Part shown: in pieces, positions 1-8,719 of the stretch
How the letters are laid out: each line of letters begins with the position of its first letter
Position numbering within the stretch: the stretch's first letter is position 1
DNA from: Ensifer adhaerens
GTDB lineage: Bacteria; Pseudomonadota; Alphaproteobacteria; Rhizobiales; Rhizobiaceae
Direction: 5' to 3'
DNA: 64,000 nucleotides
Assembly (NCBI GenBank): GCA_900215285.1
Contig: OCMG01000002.1
Span: forward strand, 124,001-188,000
Notes under the pieces: model-generated
Databases searched by the model: none
The model's input: only the letters and a program-made list of their open reading frames with translations
Told to the model about the DNA's origin: nothing
Translations under genes and position numbers: made by a program

Positions 1-1190
1 CCGATCCGAGCGATATGCTTCTGGTCGTAAGTGCCAGGCGAAGCGACATATTCCGGCTCACGATCGAAAACGGCCTGGATCGCGCTGGCAACGGTCTTGA
101 CCACGGGCGCATCGCGCTCCGTCATCGTGGGCGTCACGCCCCACAGTTCCTTCAGCGCATAGTCGAAGCTCGGGCGCTGTGCCTTCACACGCTCCAGCAA
201 TGCGACAATTTCACCCTTCACTCCATCCGGGCTTTCCTCGATCAGGTAGCGCCGATCGAGCACCATGCGGGCGCTGTCGGGAACGAGCGGCGAAGGAAAG
301 CCGGAGAAGCCATCCTTCGGCTCATCAAGTCCACCATGAAAGGAATTGATGTTGAGCGTCGAGCGTCGTGCCGGCGGCGGCACGACGGGCATGTCGGTCT
401 GACGCGCGGCAAGGGCCGGAAACAGGCTGCGTTCCATCTCGGCAACCACTGCCCCCATGTGCCGAACCGCGCAATCCCCGAGAAACGGCATGGATCCGTG
501 CGCAATATGGCCAAACGCCTCGATTTCACCCCACCAGACCCCACGATGGCCCAGACAGATGCGATCCTTGTTCAGCGGTTCCGGAATGATGACATGCTGG
601 ACGCGCGACGGAGAGAAATAGCCTTGCTCGGCAAGATAGGCGACGCCGCCGAAACCACCGGTTTCCTCGTCTGCCGTGCCGGAAATCTCGACCGCACCGC
701 TAAAATCCGGACAGAGCTCGACAAAAGTCTCCGCCGCGACAATAGAGGCTGCGAGACCGCCCTTCATGTCGCAAGCGCCGCGGCCATAGACCTTTCCATC
801 CTTCACTTCCCCGCCAAACGGATCGAAGGTCCATCCCCTGCCGGGCTCCACGACATCCGTGTGTGAGTTGAAATGCACGCATTCGCCCGGATAGCGCCCC
901 TCGCGGCGGGCAATGACGTTCCATCGCGGAAAACGCTCGCTGTCGCCAGGCGCATCGAGAGCGCGGATCAGCTCAACGGCAAAGCCCTTCGGCGCCAGCC
1001 GTCGCTTCAGATACTCGCAGATTTCGAGATAGGCCTCTCCCGGAGGATTGAGCGTCGGAATGCGAATGAGCTCGCGGGTCAGCGTCACGAGGTCGTCACG
1101 GCGCAGCTCAATGGCGCGCATCAGCTGCGCAGAAGCCGCGCCCTGCCGAAATTCTCTTGATTTACCAATGGTTTCGCTATCTATTTGCAT
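1..1190 (-). CDS. M20-family deacylase/peptidase (ArgE/DapE-like), 3' part outside window
   Basis: About 397 codons are visible and the frame is still open at the window edge, so the C-terminus is missing. The M20 zinc-site pattern is present: SHTD (H110, D112), GACDMKGG (D141) and DEETGG (E175, E176). A further conserved stretch, GTYDQKH, lies near the cut end. The family hydrolyses N-acyl amino acids such as N-acetylornithine or N-succinyl-diaminopimelate in the cytoplasm. The substrate here is not readable; the nearby racemase and ABC transporter suggest an N-acylated or N-carbamoylated amino acid (inference). ATG at 1190 is used; an in-frame ATG at 1121 is an alternative. It is divergent from the PAS-LuxR gene. 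Confidence 0.85.
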   Translation of the reverse strand, partial: MQIDSETIGKSREFRQGAASAQLMRAIELRRDDLVTLTRELIRIPTLNPPGEAYLEICEYLKRRLAPKGFAVELIRALDAPGDSERFPRWNVIARREGRYPGECVHFNSHTDVVEPGRGWTFDPFGGEVKDGKVYGRGACDMKGGLAASIVAAETFVELCPDFSGAVEISGTADEETGGFGGVAYLAEQGYFSPSRVQHVIIPEPLNKDRICLGHRGVWWGEIEAFGHIAHGSMPFLGDCAVRHMGAVVAEMERSLFPALAARQTDMPVVPPPARRSTLNINSFHGGLDEPKDGFSGFPSPLVPDSARMVLDRRYLIEESPDGVKGEIVALLERVKAQRPSFDYALKELWGVTPTMTERDAPVVKTVASAIQAVFDREPEYVASPGTYDQKHIARI

Positions 1191-1282
1191 AGGATCAGCT
1201 TCACGAAAGAATGGAGCTGACACAATTCTGTAAAAATACGGGTCTGCAAAACTGCGGGTCACGGACGAATTTGGGGAACAGG

Positions 1283-1837
1283 GTGAGCGAGAGTGATGAT
1301 CTTGAGAGGCTGGCGTTCGAATTCGCGCCCATTGGAATCGTCTTGACCGAGGATCGTGTCATTCGGCAATGCAATCGGCAATTCGCGACCATGTTCGGCT
1401 ATCAACCGGATGAACTGATCGGCCATTCGTTCCGCATGTTGTATGCATCCAATCGCGAGTTCGAAGCCATTCGCGAGGTCGGGTTCAAGGCCCTGAGGGA
1501 GGCCGGACGCTACATGGACGAGCGGCTGATGCCCCGCCGAGACGGCTCCATATTCTGGTGCAGGGTCCGCGTGTTCACCTTCGATGCCACAGCTCCCCTC
1601 GCCCGCACCATTCTGACCTTTGCCGATATTTCGGATACCCGGCCCGCCATCTCGATGACGGCGCGCGAACGCGATGTCGTCAAATGCCTCGCCAAGGGGC
1701 TGACAAGCAAGGAAACCGCTCGGGAACTGAACCTTTCCCCGCGCACGGTCGAGGACTACCGCGCGCGCCTGATCAAGAAGTTCGAGGTTCGCAATTTCTC
1801 CGGCCTGATGGCAAGATTGGCCGGATTTTCCATATGA
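1283..1837 (+). CDS. PAS-LuxR transcriptional regulator
   Basis: A 184-residue protein with a PAS sensor domain (about residues 8-110) followed directly by a LuxR-type helix-turn-helix (about 125-180) containing TARERDVVKCLAKG, SKETA and SPRTVEDYRA. There is no receiver domain, so it is not a classical response regulator; the signal is presumably bound by PAS. I chose GTG 1283, preceded by GGGGAA. The frame also extends to ATG 1211, but that would leave only 20 bases to the divergent M20 start, too little for two promoters. Small FixJ-like PAS-LuxR proteins are common in rhizobia. Likely targets are the flanking M20 or transporter genes (inference). Confidence 0.8.
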   Translation: MSESDDLERLAFEFAPIGIVLTEDRVIRQCNRQFATMFGYQPDELIGHSFRMLYASNREFEAIREVGFKALREAGRYMDERLMPRRDGSIFWCRVRVFTFDATAPLARTILTFADISDTRPAISMTARERDVVKCLAKGLTSKETARELNLSPRTVEDYRARLIKKFEVRNFSGLMARLAGFSI

Positions 1838-1917
1838 ATTCAACGGAATGAGATCGACGTTACCCGAAGGACCCCGCCGCGTTGAGCGGCTATGTCTTCG
1901 GACGCAACGGCTGACGA

Positions 1918-2631
1918 TTAAAGATTGAGCGCCTCGCGCAATGTCAGGATGTTGCCCATGCGAAGATCCAGATCCGCCTCGATGTGACCGATATGGTGCA
2001 GCATCATGTCTGCCGCGCGATCTGCATCGCCAGACTGCAGGGCTTCAAGGATCAGCGCATGATCGTCATGGCCGCAGCTGGATACGCCCGAGCGTCCATA
2101 GAGGGCGATGACGAGGGATGATCGTGCAACCAGCTCATCCATGAACTTTTCCAGCAGAGCATTCCCTGCAACGCGCGCCAGCATGATGTGGAATTCGCCG
2201 GAGGCCTTGATCTCCGCCCGTCTCGCCTCCGGACCGCGGCTCGCCTTGTAGCGATCCTCTTTCTCAAGATGGCGCCGGAAGGCTTCGACGTCGGCCTTCG
2301 TTATACGGCGGGCCGCTTCTGCCACGATGCCCGCTTCGATCAGGCGACGGGATGCAAACACCTGTCTCGCGTCTTCAGGCGTTGGATTGGATACAAAAGC
2401 ACCGCGATTTCGTTCGCTATGTACAAGACCTTCGAATGCAAGCATCTGCAATGCGTAGCGAACTACGGTTCGGCTGACATCAAAAAGCGTTCCGACCTCC
2501 GCTTCCGAAAGCTTTGTTCCCGGCGCCAGCCGCCTGTCCACAATTGCATCCCTCAAGGCGTCGCGTATGGCCTTGGCCCGATCTTCCTGATGGGCGTCCA
2601 TGGATAGTGTAGCTTTCTCGGAGAGTTTCAT
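1918..2631 (-). CDS. GntR-family regulator, FadR/FCD subfamily
   Basis: A 237-residue protein with an N-terminal winged helix (about residues 15-80; LAPGTKLSEAEVGTLFDVSRT, then VRYALQMLAFEGLV) and a C-terminal all-helical FCD ligand-binding domain (about 90-220; EFHIMLARVAGN and the late HHIGHIEADL). The start at 2631 has AGGAAG seven bases upstream; the frame continues to 2754 without support. FCD regulators sense small organic acids or amino-acid derivatives. It is divergent from the ABC transporter operon beginning at 2899, which it most likely represses (inference). Confidence 0.85.
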   Translation of the reverse strand: MKLSEKATLSMDAHQEDRAKAIRDALRDAIVDRRLAPGTKLSEAEVGTLFDVSRTVVRYALQMLAFEGLVHSERNRGAFVSNPTPEDARQVFASRRLIEAGIVAEAARRITKADVEAFRRHLEKEDRYKASRGPEARRAEIKASGEFHIMLARVAGNALLEKFMDELVARSSLVIALYGRSGVSSCGHDDHALILEALQSGDADRAADMMLHHIGHIEADLDLRMGNILTLREALNL

Positions 2632-2898
2632 GTTTGCGCTTCCTGTTGAGATCACTTGTACTGCGTGTGCAACGGAAAGAAAATAGCGCAGCGAGATCCA
2701 GATTGCGTACGATCTGCTCACAAAATTGCCTCGCAATTGCATACACACGCTCATTTTTTATGCATGCCGAAATTCACGCCAGTCCCTTCAGTGCCCAGCG
2801 CGACATAAAGACGAGGGATTCCAGTTTCTTAGTGGTGACGCGACCGATCTGGCATGGCTCCTGCATTGAGGTGCAGTATCCACGAACGAGGATGATGC

Positions 2899-3987
2899 AT
2901 GTCCCAGGCCGCCGATATCGAACTCGCTTCCGTCTCCAAGATCTACGGCTCGACAACGGCCGTCCACGCGATCAGTTTGAAAATTCCGGCCGGTAGCTAT
3001 TGCTGTTTCCTTGGCCCATCGGGTTGCGGCAAGACTTCGACCCTGCGGATGATCGCGGGCCATGAGACGGTTTCCGAAGGTGACATCCTGCTCGGAAACA
3101 CGATTGTGAACGATCTGCCCCCGGCCATGCGCGGGACGGCGATGATGTTCCAGTCATATGCCCTGTTTCCGCACCTTGACCTTGTCGACAACGTCGCCTT
3201 CAGCCTCAAGATGAAGGGCGTGGAAAAGTCGGAACGGCGCAACGCCGCACTGGAAATGTTGAAGCGCATGCAGCTGGAACCCTACGCGACCCGGCGTCCG
3301 GCGCAACTCTCAGGCGGACAGCAGCAGCGCGTGGCACTCGCCCGCGCCCTGATTACCAGGCCGCAGGCCCTGCTGCTGGACGAGCCTTTGTCAGCTCTCG
3401 ACCCCTTTTTGAAAATCCGCATGCGGGCAGAACTCAAAAGCCTGCAGACGTCGCTCGGGATGACATTCGTGCATGTGACGCATAGCCAGGACGAGGCCAT
3501 GGCTCTGGCTGACATCATCGTTGTCATGAATGATGGTCGGATCGAGCAGGCGGCGAGCCCGCGCACCGTGTTTGAACGACCCGGAACTGCGTTTGTGGCC
3601 CAATTCATGGGCAATCACAATGTGATTTCAGGCCGTATTGTCGATCGCTCCGAGGATCTGACGACCATCGAGGTAAACGGTGGCGGACGCTTCAGCGCAC
3701 TCGGCAGCCCGGCCCATGGCGAGGCACATGCCGACTTCGCCCTGCGCACAGACCATATTCGCCTCGCTCCAGCCGATGAACCCGGCTTTGGGTTCACCGC
3801 CATTGTCCAGAATGTCGAGGATCTGGGCGCCACCGTGAAGCTGAGCCTCGCCGGCGCCGGCGTAGAGGATTTTACCGTGCTGCTCAACGACGCGGAATAC
3901 TACCGCAACCCTGTCAAGGCGGGCGACGCCGTGCCTCTCTCGTGGGCGAGGAACGACGCGATCATCCTCGGCCGCATCGCACACTGA
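2899..3987 (+). CDS. Polyamine/opine-type ABC transporter ATPase (PotA-like)
   Basis: A 362-residue ATP-binding subunit with all ABC motifs: Walker A GPSGCGKTS (residues 39-47), Q-loop MFQSYALFPH, signature LSGGQQQR (137-144), Walker B LLLDEPLSALD and a switch histidine in FVHVTHSQDEA. A C-terminal TOBE-like extension (about 240-360) is typical of PotA/FbpC proteins. It heads an operon of ATPase, binding protein and two permeases for uptake of a small charged solute. GAGG lies eight bases upstream of ATG 2899. The substrate is unknown; spermidine/putrescine-type transporters in rhizobia also import opines and amino-acid derivatives. Confidence 0.9.
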   Translation: MSQAADIELASVSKIYGSTTAVHAISLKIPAGSYCCFLGPSGCGKTSTLRMIAGHETVSEGDILLGNTIVNDLPPAMRGTAMMFQSYALFPHLDLVDNVAFSLKMKGVEKSERRNAALEMLKRMQLEPYATRRPAQLSGGQQQRVALARALITRPQALLLDEPLSALDPFLKIRMRAELKSLQTSLGMTFVHVTHSQDEAMALADIIVVMNDGRIEQAASPRTVFERPGTAFVAQFMGNHNVISGRIVDRSEDLTTIEVNGGGRFSALGSPAHGEAHADFALRTDHIRLAPADEPGFGFTAIVQNVEDLGATVKLSLAGAGVEDFTVLLNDAEYYRNPVKAGDAVPLSWARNDAIILGRIAH

Positions 3988-4039
3988 TACGATAAGTGAC
4001 GGAAATCATAAACAAAGAACCTCTGAAGGAGAACTCAGC

Positions 4040-5320
4040 ATGACCACGAAGTCTCAAGGAATTACGCGCCGCACACTGCTGAAGACGGGCGCTGCAGCCG
4101 CCGGTGCCGCCGCCGGCACGGGCGTCATCACCGGCTTCCCGACCATCTGGGCGAAGAACCCGATCACGCTGCGCCAGATTGGCACGGGTGTGTCGAACAT
4201 CAATGCGATTGCCGAAAAGTGCAAAGCCGACCTCGGGATCACGCTGGAAATGACGGCGCTCGACTCCGACGCTGCCGCCCAGCGCACGGTCACGCAGCCA
4301 AACTCCTACGACATCGCCGACATCGAATACTGGATCCTGAAGAAGGTCTTCCCCGCCGGCGTGATCCAGCCGATGAACACCAAGAAGCTGACATATTTCG
4401 ACAAGATCGTGCCGCTCTTCATCACCGGCAAGCTGAAGCCGGATAGCGTGATTGCGCAAGGGACAGCACCGCACACGGTGGGATTCGTGGAAAAGCCCGG
4501 CGACAAGAAATTCGCCAAGGCGCCGACGGAATGGTTCACCATGGTCCCGACCATCTACAATGCAGACACCCTCGGCATCCGCCCCGACCTCGTCGGCCGC
4601 GAAATCTCCTCCTGGGCTGACATTCTCGATCCGGCCTTCAAGGGCAAGACCTCGATCCTCAACATCCCGTCCATCGGCATCATGGACGCAGCGATGATCA
4701 TGGAAGCTGCCGGAAAGCAGAAATACGCCGACAAGGGCAACATGACCAAGGCCGAGATCGACAAGACGATCGACTTCCTCATCGAAACGAAGAAGGCAGG
4801 CCAGTTCCGCGCCTTCTGGAAGTCCTTCGATGAGTCCGTCAACCTCATGGCCTCGGGCGAAGTCGTCATCCAGTCCATGTGGTCGCCGGCCGTTGCCGCC
4901 GTCCGCTCCAAGGGCATCGCCTGCAAATATCAGCCGCTGAAGGAAGGCTATCGCTCCTGGGGCGGCGGCCTTGGCCTTGCGGCCCATCTCAAGGGCGCAG
5001 AACTCGACGCGGCTTACGAATATATCAACTGGTACACATCGGGCTGGGTCGGCGGCTACCTCAACCGTCAGGGCTACTACTCGGCCTGCATGGAAACGGC
5101 CAAGAAGTTCATGACCGACGACGAATGGGGCTACTGGATCGAGGGCAAGCCGGCCAAGGGCGACATCATGTCCCCCGAAGGCAAGGTCATGGAAAAGGCC
5201 GGCGCCGTGCGCGACGGCGGCTCGTTCGACGACCGCATGGGCAAGGTCGCCTGCTGGAATTCCGTCATGGACGAGGACCGCTACATGGTCAAGCGCTGGA
5301 ACGAGTTCATCGCCGCGTGA
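4040..5320 (+). CDS. ABC transporter periplasmic binding protein, Tat-exported (PotD-like)
   Basis: A 426-residue extracellular solute-binding protein. The N-terminus carries a twin-arginine signal (ITRRTLLKTG, R10-R11) followed by an Ala/Gly-rich hydrophobic stretch, so it is probably folded before export. The body resembles the spermidine/putrescine binding group (QPNSYDIADIEYW, EVVIQSMWSPAVAAV, AAYEYINWY). GAAGGAGAA precedes ATG 4040. It follows the ATPase after 52 bases and is followed by a GC-rich hairpin before the permease genes, which would allow more binding protein than permease. Confidence 0.88.
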   Translation: MTTKSQGITRRTLLKTGAAAAGAAAGTGVITGFPTIWAKNPITLRQIGTGVSNINAIAEKCKADLGITLEMTALDSDAAAQRTVTQPNSYDIADIEYWILKKVFPAGVIQPMNTKKLTYFDKIVPLFITGKLKPDSVIAQGTAPHTVGFVEKPGDKKFAKAPTEWFTMVPTIYNADTLGIRPDLVGREISSWADILDPAFKGKTSILNIPSIGIMDAAMIMEAAGKQKYADKGNMTKAEIDKTIDFLIETKKAGQFRAFWKSFDESVNLMASGEVVIQSMWSPAVAAVRSKGIACKYQPLKEGYRSWGGGLGLAAHLKGAELDAAYEYINWYTSGWVGGYLNRQGYYSACMETAKKFMTDDEWGYWIEGKPAKGDIMSPEGKVMEKAGAVRDGGSFDDRMGKVACWNSVMDEDRYMVKRWNEFIAA

Positions 5321-5335
5321 TGCTCTATGCCGTAA

Positions 5336-5362
5336 GCGCCGCCCCGATTTCAGGGGCGGCGC
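5336..5362 (+). terminator. Hairpin after binding-protein gene (attenuator/3' stabiliser)
   Basis: A perfect 10-bp inverted repeat, GCGCCGCCCC and GGGGCGGCGC, with loop GATTTCA, lies 15 bases after the binding-protein stop and is followed by AGTTTCTC. There is no long U-run, so partial termination or protection of the upstream mRNA is more likely than complete termination. Confidence 0.6.
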
Positions 5363-5400
5363 AGTTTCTCATTGAATGAACGAACCGGGAGATCAGGATC

Positions 5401-6306
5401 ATGGTGACTGTGAGGCTGCTGGGCGCCGGCGATGGCGCACGCAAACGCCGGATGCGCCTGCCCCTCTGGCTGTCGCCCTATCTCCAGGCAACGCCTCTCA
5501 CTCTCATTCTCGGGGCGTTTCTCGCGCTGCCGATCCTGATGATCATCGTCGTCAGCTTCTGGGACTATGATTTCGCCCAGATGTATCCAGATTTCATCAC
5601 GATGAATTATGCCGATACCCTGGGCTCCTGGGTGACCTGGAAAACATATCTCAACACGTTGAAGTACGCGGCGATCGTCTGGGCGTTGACACTCCTGATC
5701 GGCTTCTGGGTCGCGTATTTTCTGGCATTCCATGTCCGTACGGCCGCCATGCAGATGGTGCTGTTCCTGATTTGCACCGTGCCCTTCATGACGTCCAACA
5801 TCATTCGCATGATTTCCTGGATTCCGGTCCTGGGCAGAAACGGCCTCGTCAATACCGCACTCGTCAAGGCCGGTATCGTGCCGCAGCCCATCGAATGGCT
5901 CCTTTATTCCGATTTTGCCGTTGTTCTGGCCATGGTCCATCTCTACACACTTTTCATGGTGACCCCGATCTTCAACACGCTGATGCGCATCGACAGGTCG
6001 CTGATCGAAGCGGCGCGAGATGGCGGGGCGTCGAACTGGCAAACGCTGACAAATGTCATTATTCCGCTGGCAAAGCCCGGTATGGCAATCGGCACCATCT
6101 TCGTTGTGACCCTGGTGATGGCAGATTTCTCCACCGTGCAGGTCATGTCCGGTGGGCAGAGCGCATCGGTGGCGCTCATGATGAAAAACCAGATGTCGTT
6201 GCTGCAATATCCCGCAGCAGCGGCTAACGCAGTGGTCCTGCTCATCGTCGTTCTCATCATGGTCGCCGCCATTCTGCGCGTCGTCGATATCCGCAAGGAG
6301 CTTTGA
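5401..6306 (+). CDS. ABC transporter permease (PotB-like)
   Basis: A 301-residue inner-membrane protein with about six hydrophobic segments, the first at residues 35-58 after a basic N-terminus. The cytoplasmic EAA loop is visible as EAARDGGASNWQTLTNVIIPLAKPG (residues about 203-227, quoted here only as a location marker for the ATPase contact). It is the first of two permeases and ends one base before the next ATG, so the two are tightly coupled. Family knowledge: PotB/PotC-type permeases form the heterodimeric channel of the transporter. Confidence 0.87.
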   Translation: MVTVRLLGAGDGARKRRMRLPLWLSPYLQATPLTLILGAFLALPILMIIVVSFWDYDFAQMYPDFITMNYADTLGSWVTWKTYLNTLKYAAIVWALTLLIGFWVAYFLAFHVRTAAMQMVLFLICTVPFMTSNIIRMISWIPVLGRNGLVNTALVKAGIVPQPIEWLLYSDFAVVLAMVHLYTLFMVTPIFNTLMRIDRSLIEAARDGGASNWQTLTNVIIPLAKPGMAIGTIFVVTLVMADFSTVQVMSGGQSASVALMMKNQMSLLQYPAAAANAVVLLIVVLIMVAAILRVVDIRKEL

Positions 6307-6307
6307 C

Positions 6308-7126
6308 ATGCATACGGAAAAGCGTCCGCGCGAATTCTACGTCCTTGCCGCCTTCTTCATCGTCTTTGTGCTCTTTCTCTACGGACCGATGTCAGCCATC
6401 TTCATCCTGTCGTTTCAGGGGCCGAACGGCGGCCTGACCTTCCCGATGAACGGAGCATCGCTGCATTGGTTCGCCAATCTCTTCGAAACCCAGGCAGTCG
6501 GCGACTTTGGGGGGGCCTTTCAACGCTCCTTCGCACTCGGCGTCATGGTGATGATCGTCACCGTTGTCGTTTCGCTGCTTGCCGGCCTCGCCTTCCGTCG
6601 CAAGTTCCATGGAGCCACCGCTCTCTTCTATCTAGCAGTGGCGAGCCTTGTCGTTCCCTCCATCATCATCAGCCTGGGAATTGGTGTTCTCTTTCAGCAG
6701 TTTGGCCTTCCCCCCGCCTGGTACACATCTGGCTTTGGCGCACATCTCACCTGGACGCTGCCTTTCGGCGTGCTGATCATGTTCGCCATATTCAACCGGT
6801 TTTCCCCGTCCTACGAAGAGGCTGCACGGGATCTGGGGGCGACATCCTGGCAGACCTTCCGCTTTGTCGTTCTGCCGATCATCATGCCCAGCCTCATCGG
6901 TGTCGGGCTCTTCGGCTTCACGCTGTCCTATGACGAATTCGCCCGCACGCTGATGACCGCCGGAACCTACAATACGCTGCCGCTGGAAATCTACGGCATG
7001 ACGACCAACGTCACGACGCCCGTGCTTTACGCACTCGGCACCATGACGACGCTCTTCTCGTTCATCATCATCGGCAGTGCGCTTGGCATCATTGTTGTCA
7101 TGAACCGCCGTCGCAGCAAGGCATGA
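6308..7126 (+). CDS. ABC transporter permease (PotC-like)
   Basis: A 272-residue inner-membrane permease with about six transmembrane segments and an EAA loop containing EEAARDLGATSWQTF. It starts one base after the stop of the partner permease and is followed after 10 bases by the racemase gene, so all five genes from 2899 read as one operon. It partners the PotB-like subunit. Confidence 0.87.
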   Translation: MHTEKRPREFYVLAAFFIVFVLFLYGPMSAIFILSFQGPNGGLTFPMNGASLHWFANLFETQAVGDFGGAFQRSFALGVMVMIVTVVVSLLAGLAFRRKFHGATALFYLAVASLVVPSIIISLGIGVLFQQFGLPPAWYTSGFGAHLTWTLPFGVLIMFAIFNRFSPSYEEAARDLGATSWQTFRFVVLPIIMPSLIGVGLFGFTLSYDEFARTLMTAGTYNTLPLEIYGMTTNVTTPVLYALGTMTTLFSFIIIGSALGIIVVMNRRRSKA

Positions 7127-7136
7127 CAGGACCCGC

Positions 7137-7877
7137 ATGAAACTGCTCCTCATCAATCCCAACACGACAGCTTCGATGACAGAGAAAATCGCCGACGCTG
7201 CTCACCGCGTGCGCAATGCTAAAACCGAAATCCTTGCCGTCACCTCCAGCACGGGCCCGGTTTCCATCGAAGGGTATTACGATGAGGCGATGGCCCTGCC
7301 GGGATTAATGCTGGAAGTCGCACGGGGCCAGAAGGCCGGCGCCAGTGCGGCCATCATTGCCTGTTTCGATGACACGGGGCTCGATGCCGCACGCGCGCTC
7401 GCGCATATTCCGGTTCTTGGAATCTGCGAAGCAGCCCTGTCGGCCACCGCCTTCATTGCCCAGCGCTTCACGATCGTCACCACTATGGAACGGTCGCGTT
7501 TGCCCCTGGAGGGACTTGTTCATCGCTACGGCATGGCCGGCCGCTGCAATGTCCGGGCCGCAGACATTCCCGTGCTCTCCCTCGAAGACCCCCAGTCGAA
7601 TGCGCGCGATCGACTCCGCAACGAGATCGCGGTAGCCTTACGGGAGGACAGGTCCGAAGCGATCGTTCTGGGCTGCGCAGGAATGGCCGATCTGACGATG
7701 GATCTGCGCCGGGAATTCGGGATCCCGATCATCGACGGCGTCGCTGCGGCGGTCAAGCAGGCCGAGTCCCTCGTTGCGCTGGGTTTGAGCACCGCCAAGC
7801 GGGGCGCCTATGCCGCTCCCGTTCACAAGCGCTATACAGGGTTGCTTTCCGAATTTGCCCCTCAGAATCTAATCTGA
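7137..7877 (+). CDS. Asp/Glu/hydantoin racemase family protein
   Basis: A 246-residue protein beginning LLLINPNTTASMT, the signature of hydantoin/Asp-Glu racemases. The two catalytic cysteines of the two-base mechanism are present, C76 (IIACFDDTG) and C180 (VLGCAGM). The family interconverts stereoisomers of hydantoins, aspartate/glutamate or allantoin without a cofactor. It sits 10 bases after the permease, so it probably racemises the imported compound or a product of it. With the M20 hydrolase this suggests catabolism of a chiral amino-acid derivative (inference). Confidence 0.85.
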   Translation: MKLLLINPNTTASMTEKIADAAHRVRNAKTEILAVTSSTGPVSIEGYYDEAMALPGLMLEVARGQKAGASAAIIACFDDTGLDAARALAHIPVLGICEAALSATAFIAQRFTIVTTMERSRLPLEGLVHRYGMAGRCNVRAADIPVLSLEDPQSNARDRLRNEIAVALREDRSEAIVLGCAGMADLTMDLRREFGIPIIDGVAAAVKQAESLVALGLSTAKRGAYAAPVHKRYTGLLSEFAPQNLI

Positions 7878-7879
7878 CG

Positions 7880-8719
7880 ATGACTGAAGAGCCCGAAATC
7901 CGCGCGATGACCCTGGAGGAGACACAACAGCTCCTCCAATGGGCCGCAGACGAAGGCTGGAACCCCTCGCCGGATGATGCTGCGGCATTTTATTCAGCCG
8001 ACCCTTCCGGCTTCATCGGCTGCTTCAGAAAAAATGAGTTGCTGTCAGGGATCTCTGCGGTTTCCTACGGGGAAAACTTTGGCTTTATCGGGCTTTACCT
8101 CACGCGAGCGGATGTCCGGGGCAAAGGCTTTGGCCTGAGCGTATGGAACGCCGCCATGCGTCGTCTGGCCGGGAGAACCATCGGACTCGATGGCGTTCCA
8201 GCGCAGCAGAAGAACTACGAGACGATGGGCTTTCGCAAACTCTATGGAAGCACACGGTGGAGTGGAAGAACTCAAGCCATGAATCCGTCCCACCTTTGCG
8301 CGGATGCCGTACGGCACGATTTTGAGGAAATCGTGTCATTTGACCGTAAATTCTTTCCCGCGCCGCGGCACGCTTTCCTCTCCGCCTGGACAGCCAAGCC
8401 ACGCCACGTCTTTGTAAGCCGCTCTGACGGCAGCATGTCGGGCTATGCCGCCATCCGCAAGTGTTTGGAAGGCTTCAAGATCGGGCCGCTTTTTGCACGA
8501 AACATCGAGGCCGCCCTCTCCCTTTTCGATGCGTGCACAGTCGTTGCTGATGGTGCGACTCTTCATCTCGATGTACCGGACCTCCAGAGCAAGTTTCAGC
8601 AGGAACTCGCTCTCCGGGGCTTCGAGAGCGGTTTCGATACGGCGCGAATGTATCTCGGAGCGCCGCCGCGCGTAGACATGTCCGGTGTCTTTGCTGTCAC
8701 CACACTGGAGCTCGGCTGA
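7880..8719 (+). CDS. GNAT-family acetyltransferase, two-domain
   Basis: A 279-residue protein whose first half is a GNAT fold: the FIGLYLTRADVRGKGFGLSV segment (about residues 70-90) carries the acetyl-CoA-binding R/Q-x-x-G-x-G pattern as RGKGFG. The second half resembles the C-terminal domain of long GNAT proteins of the YitH type. It starts two bases after the racemase stop and is the last gene of the operon. The acetyl acceptor is unknown. Its stop codon directly abuts the stop of the convergent dehydrogenase with no base between. Confidence 0.75.
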   Translation: MTEEPEIRAMTLEETQQLLQWAADEGWNPSPDDAAAFYSADPSGFIGCFRKNELLSGISAVSYGENFGFIGLYLTRADVRGKGFGLSVWNAAMRRLAGRTIGLDGVPAQQKNYETMGFRKLYGSTRWSGRTQAMNPSHLCADAVRHDFEEIVSFDRKFFPAPRHAFLSAWTAKPRHVFVSRSDGSMSGYAAIRKCLEGFKIGPLFARNIEAALSLFDACTVVADGATLHLDVPDLQSKFQQELALRGFESGFDTARMYLGAPPRVDMSGVFAVTTLELG

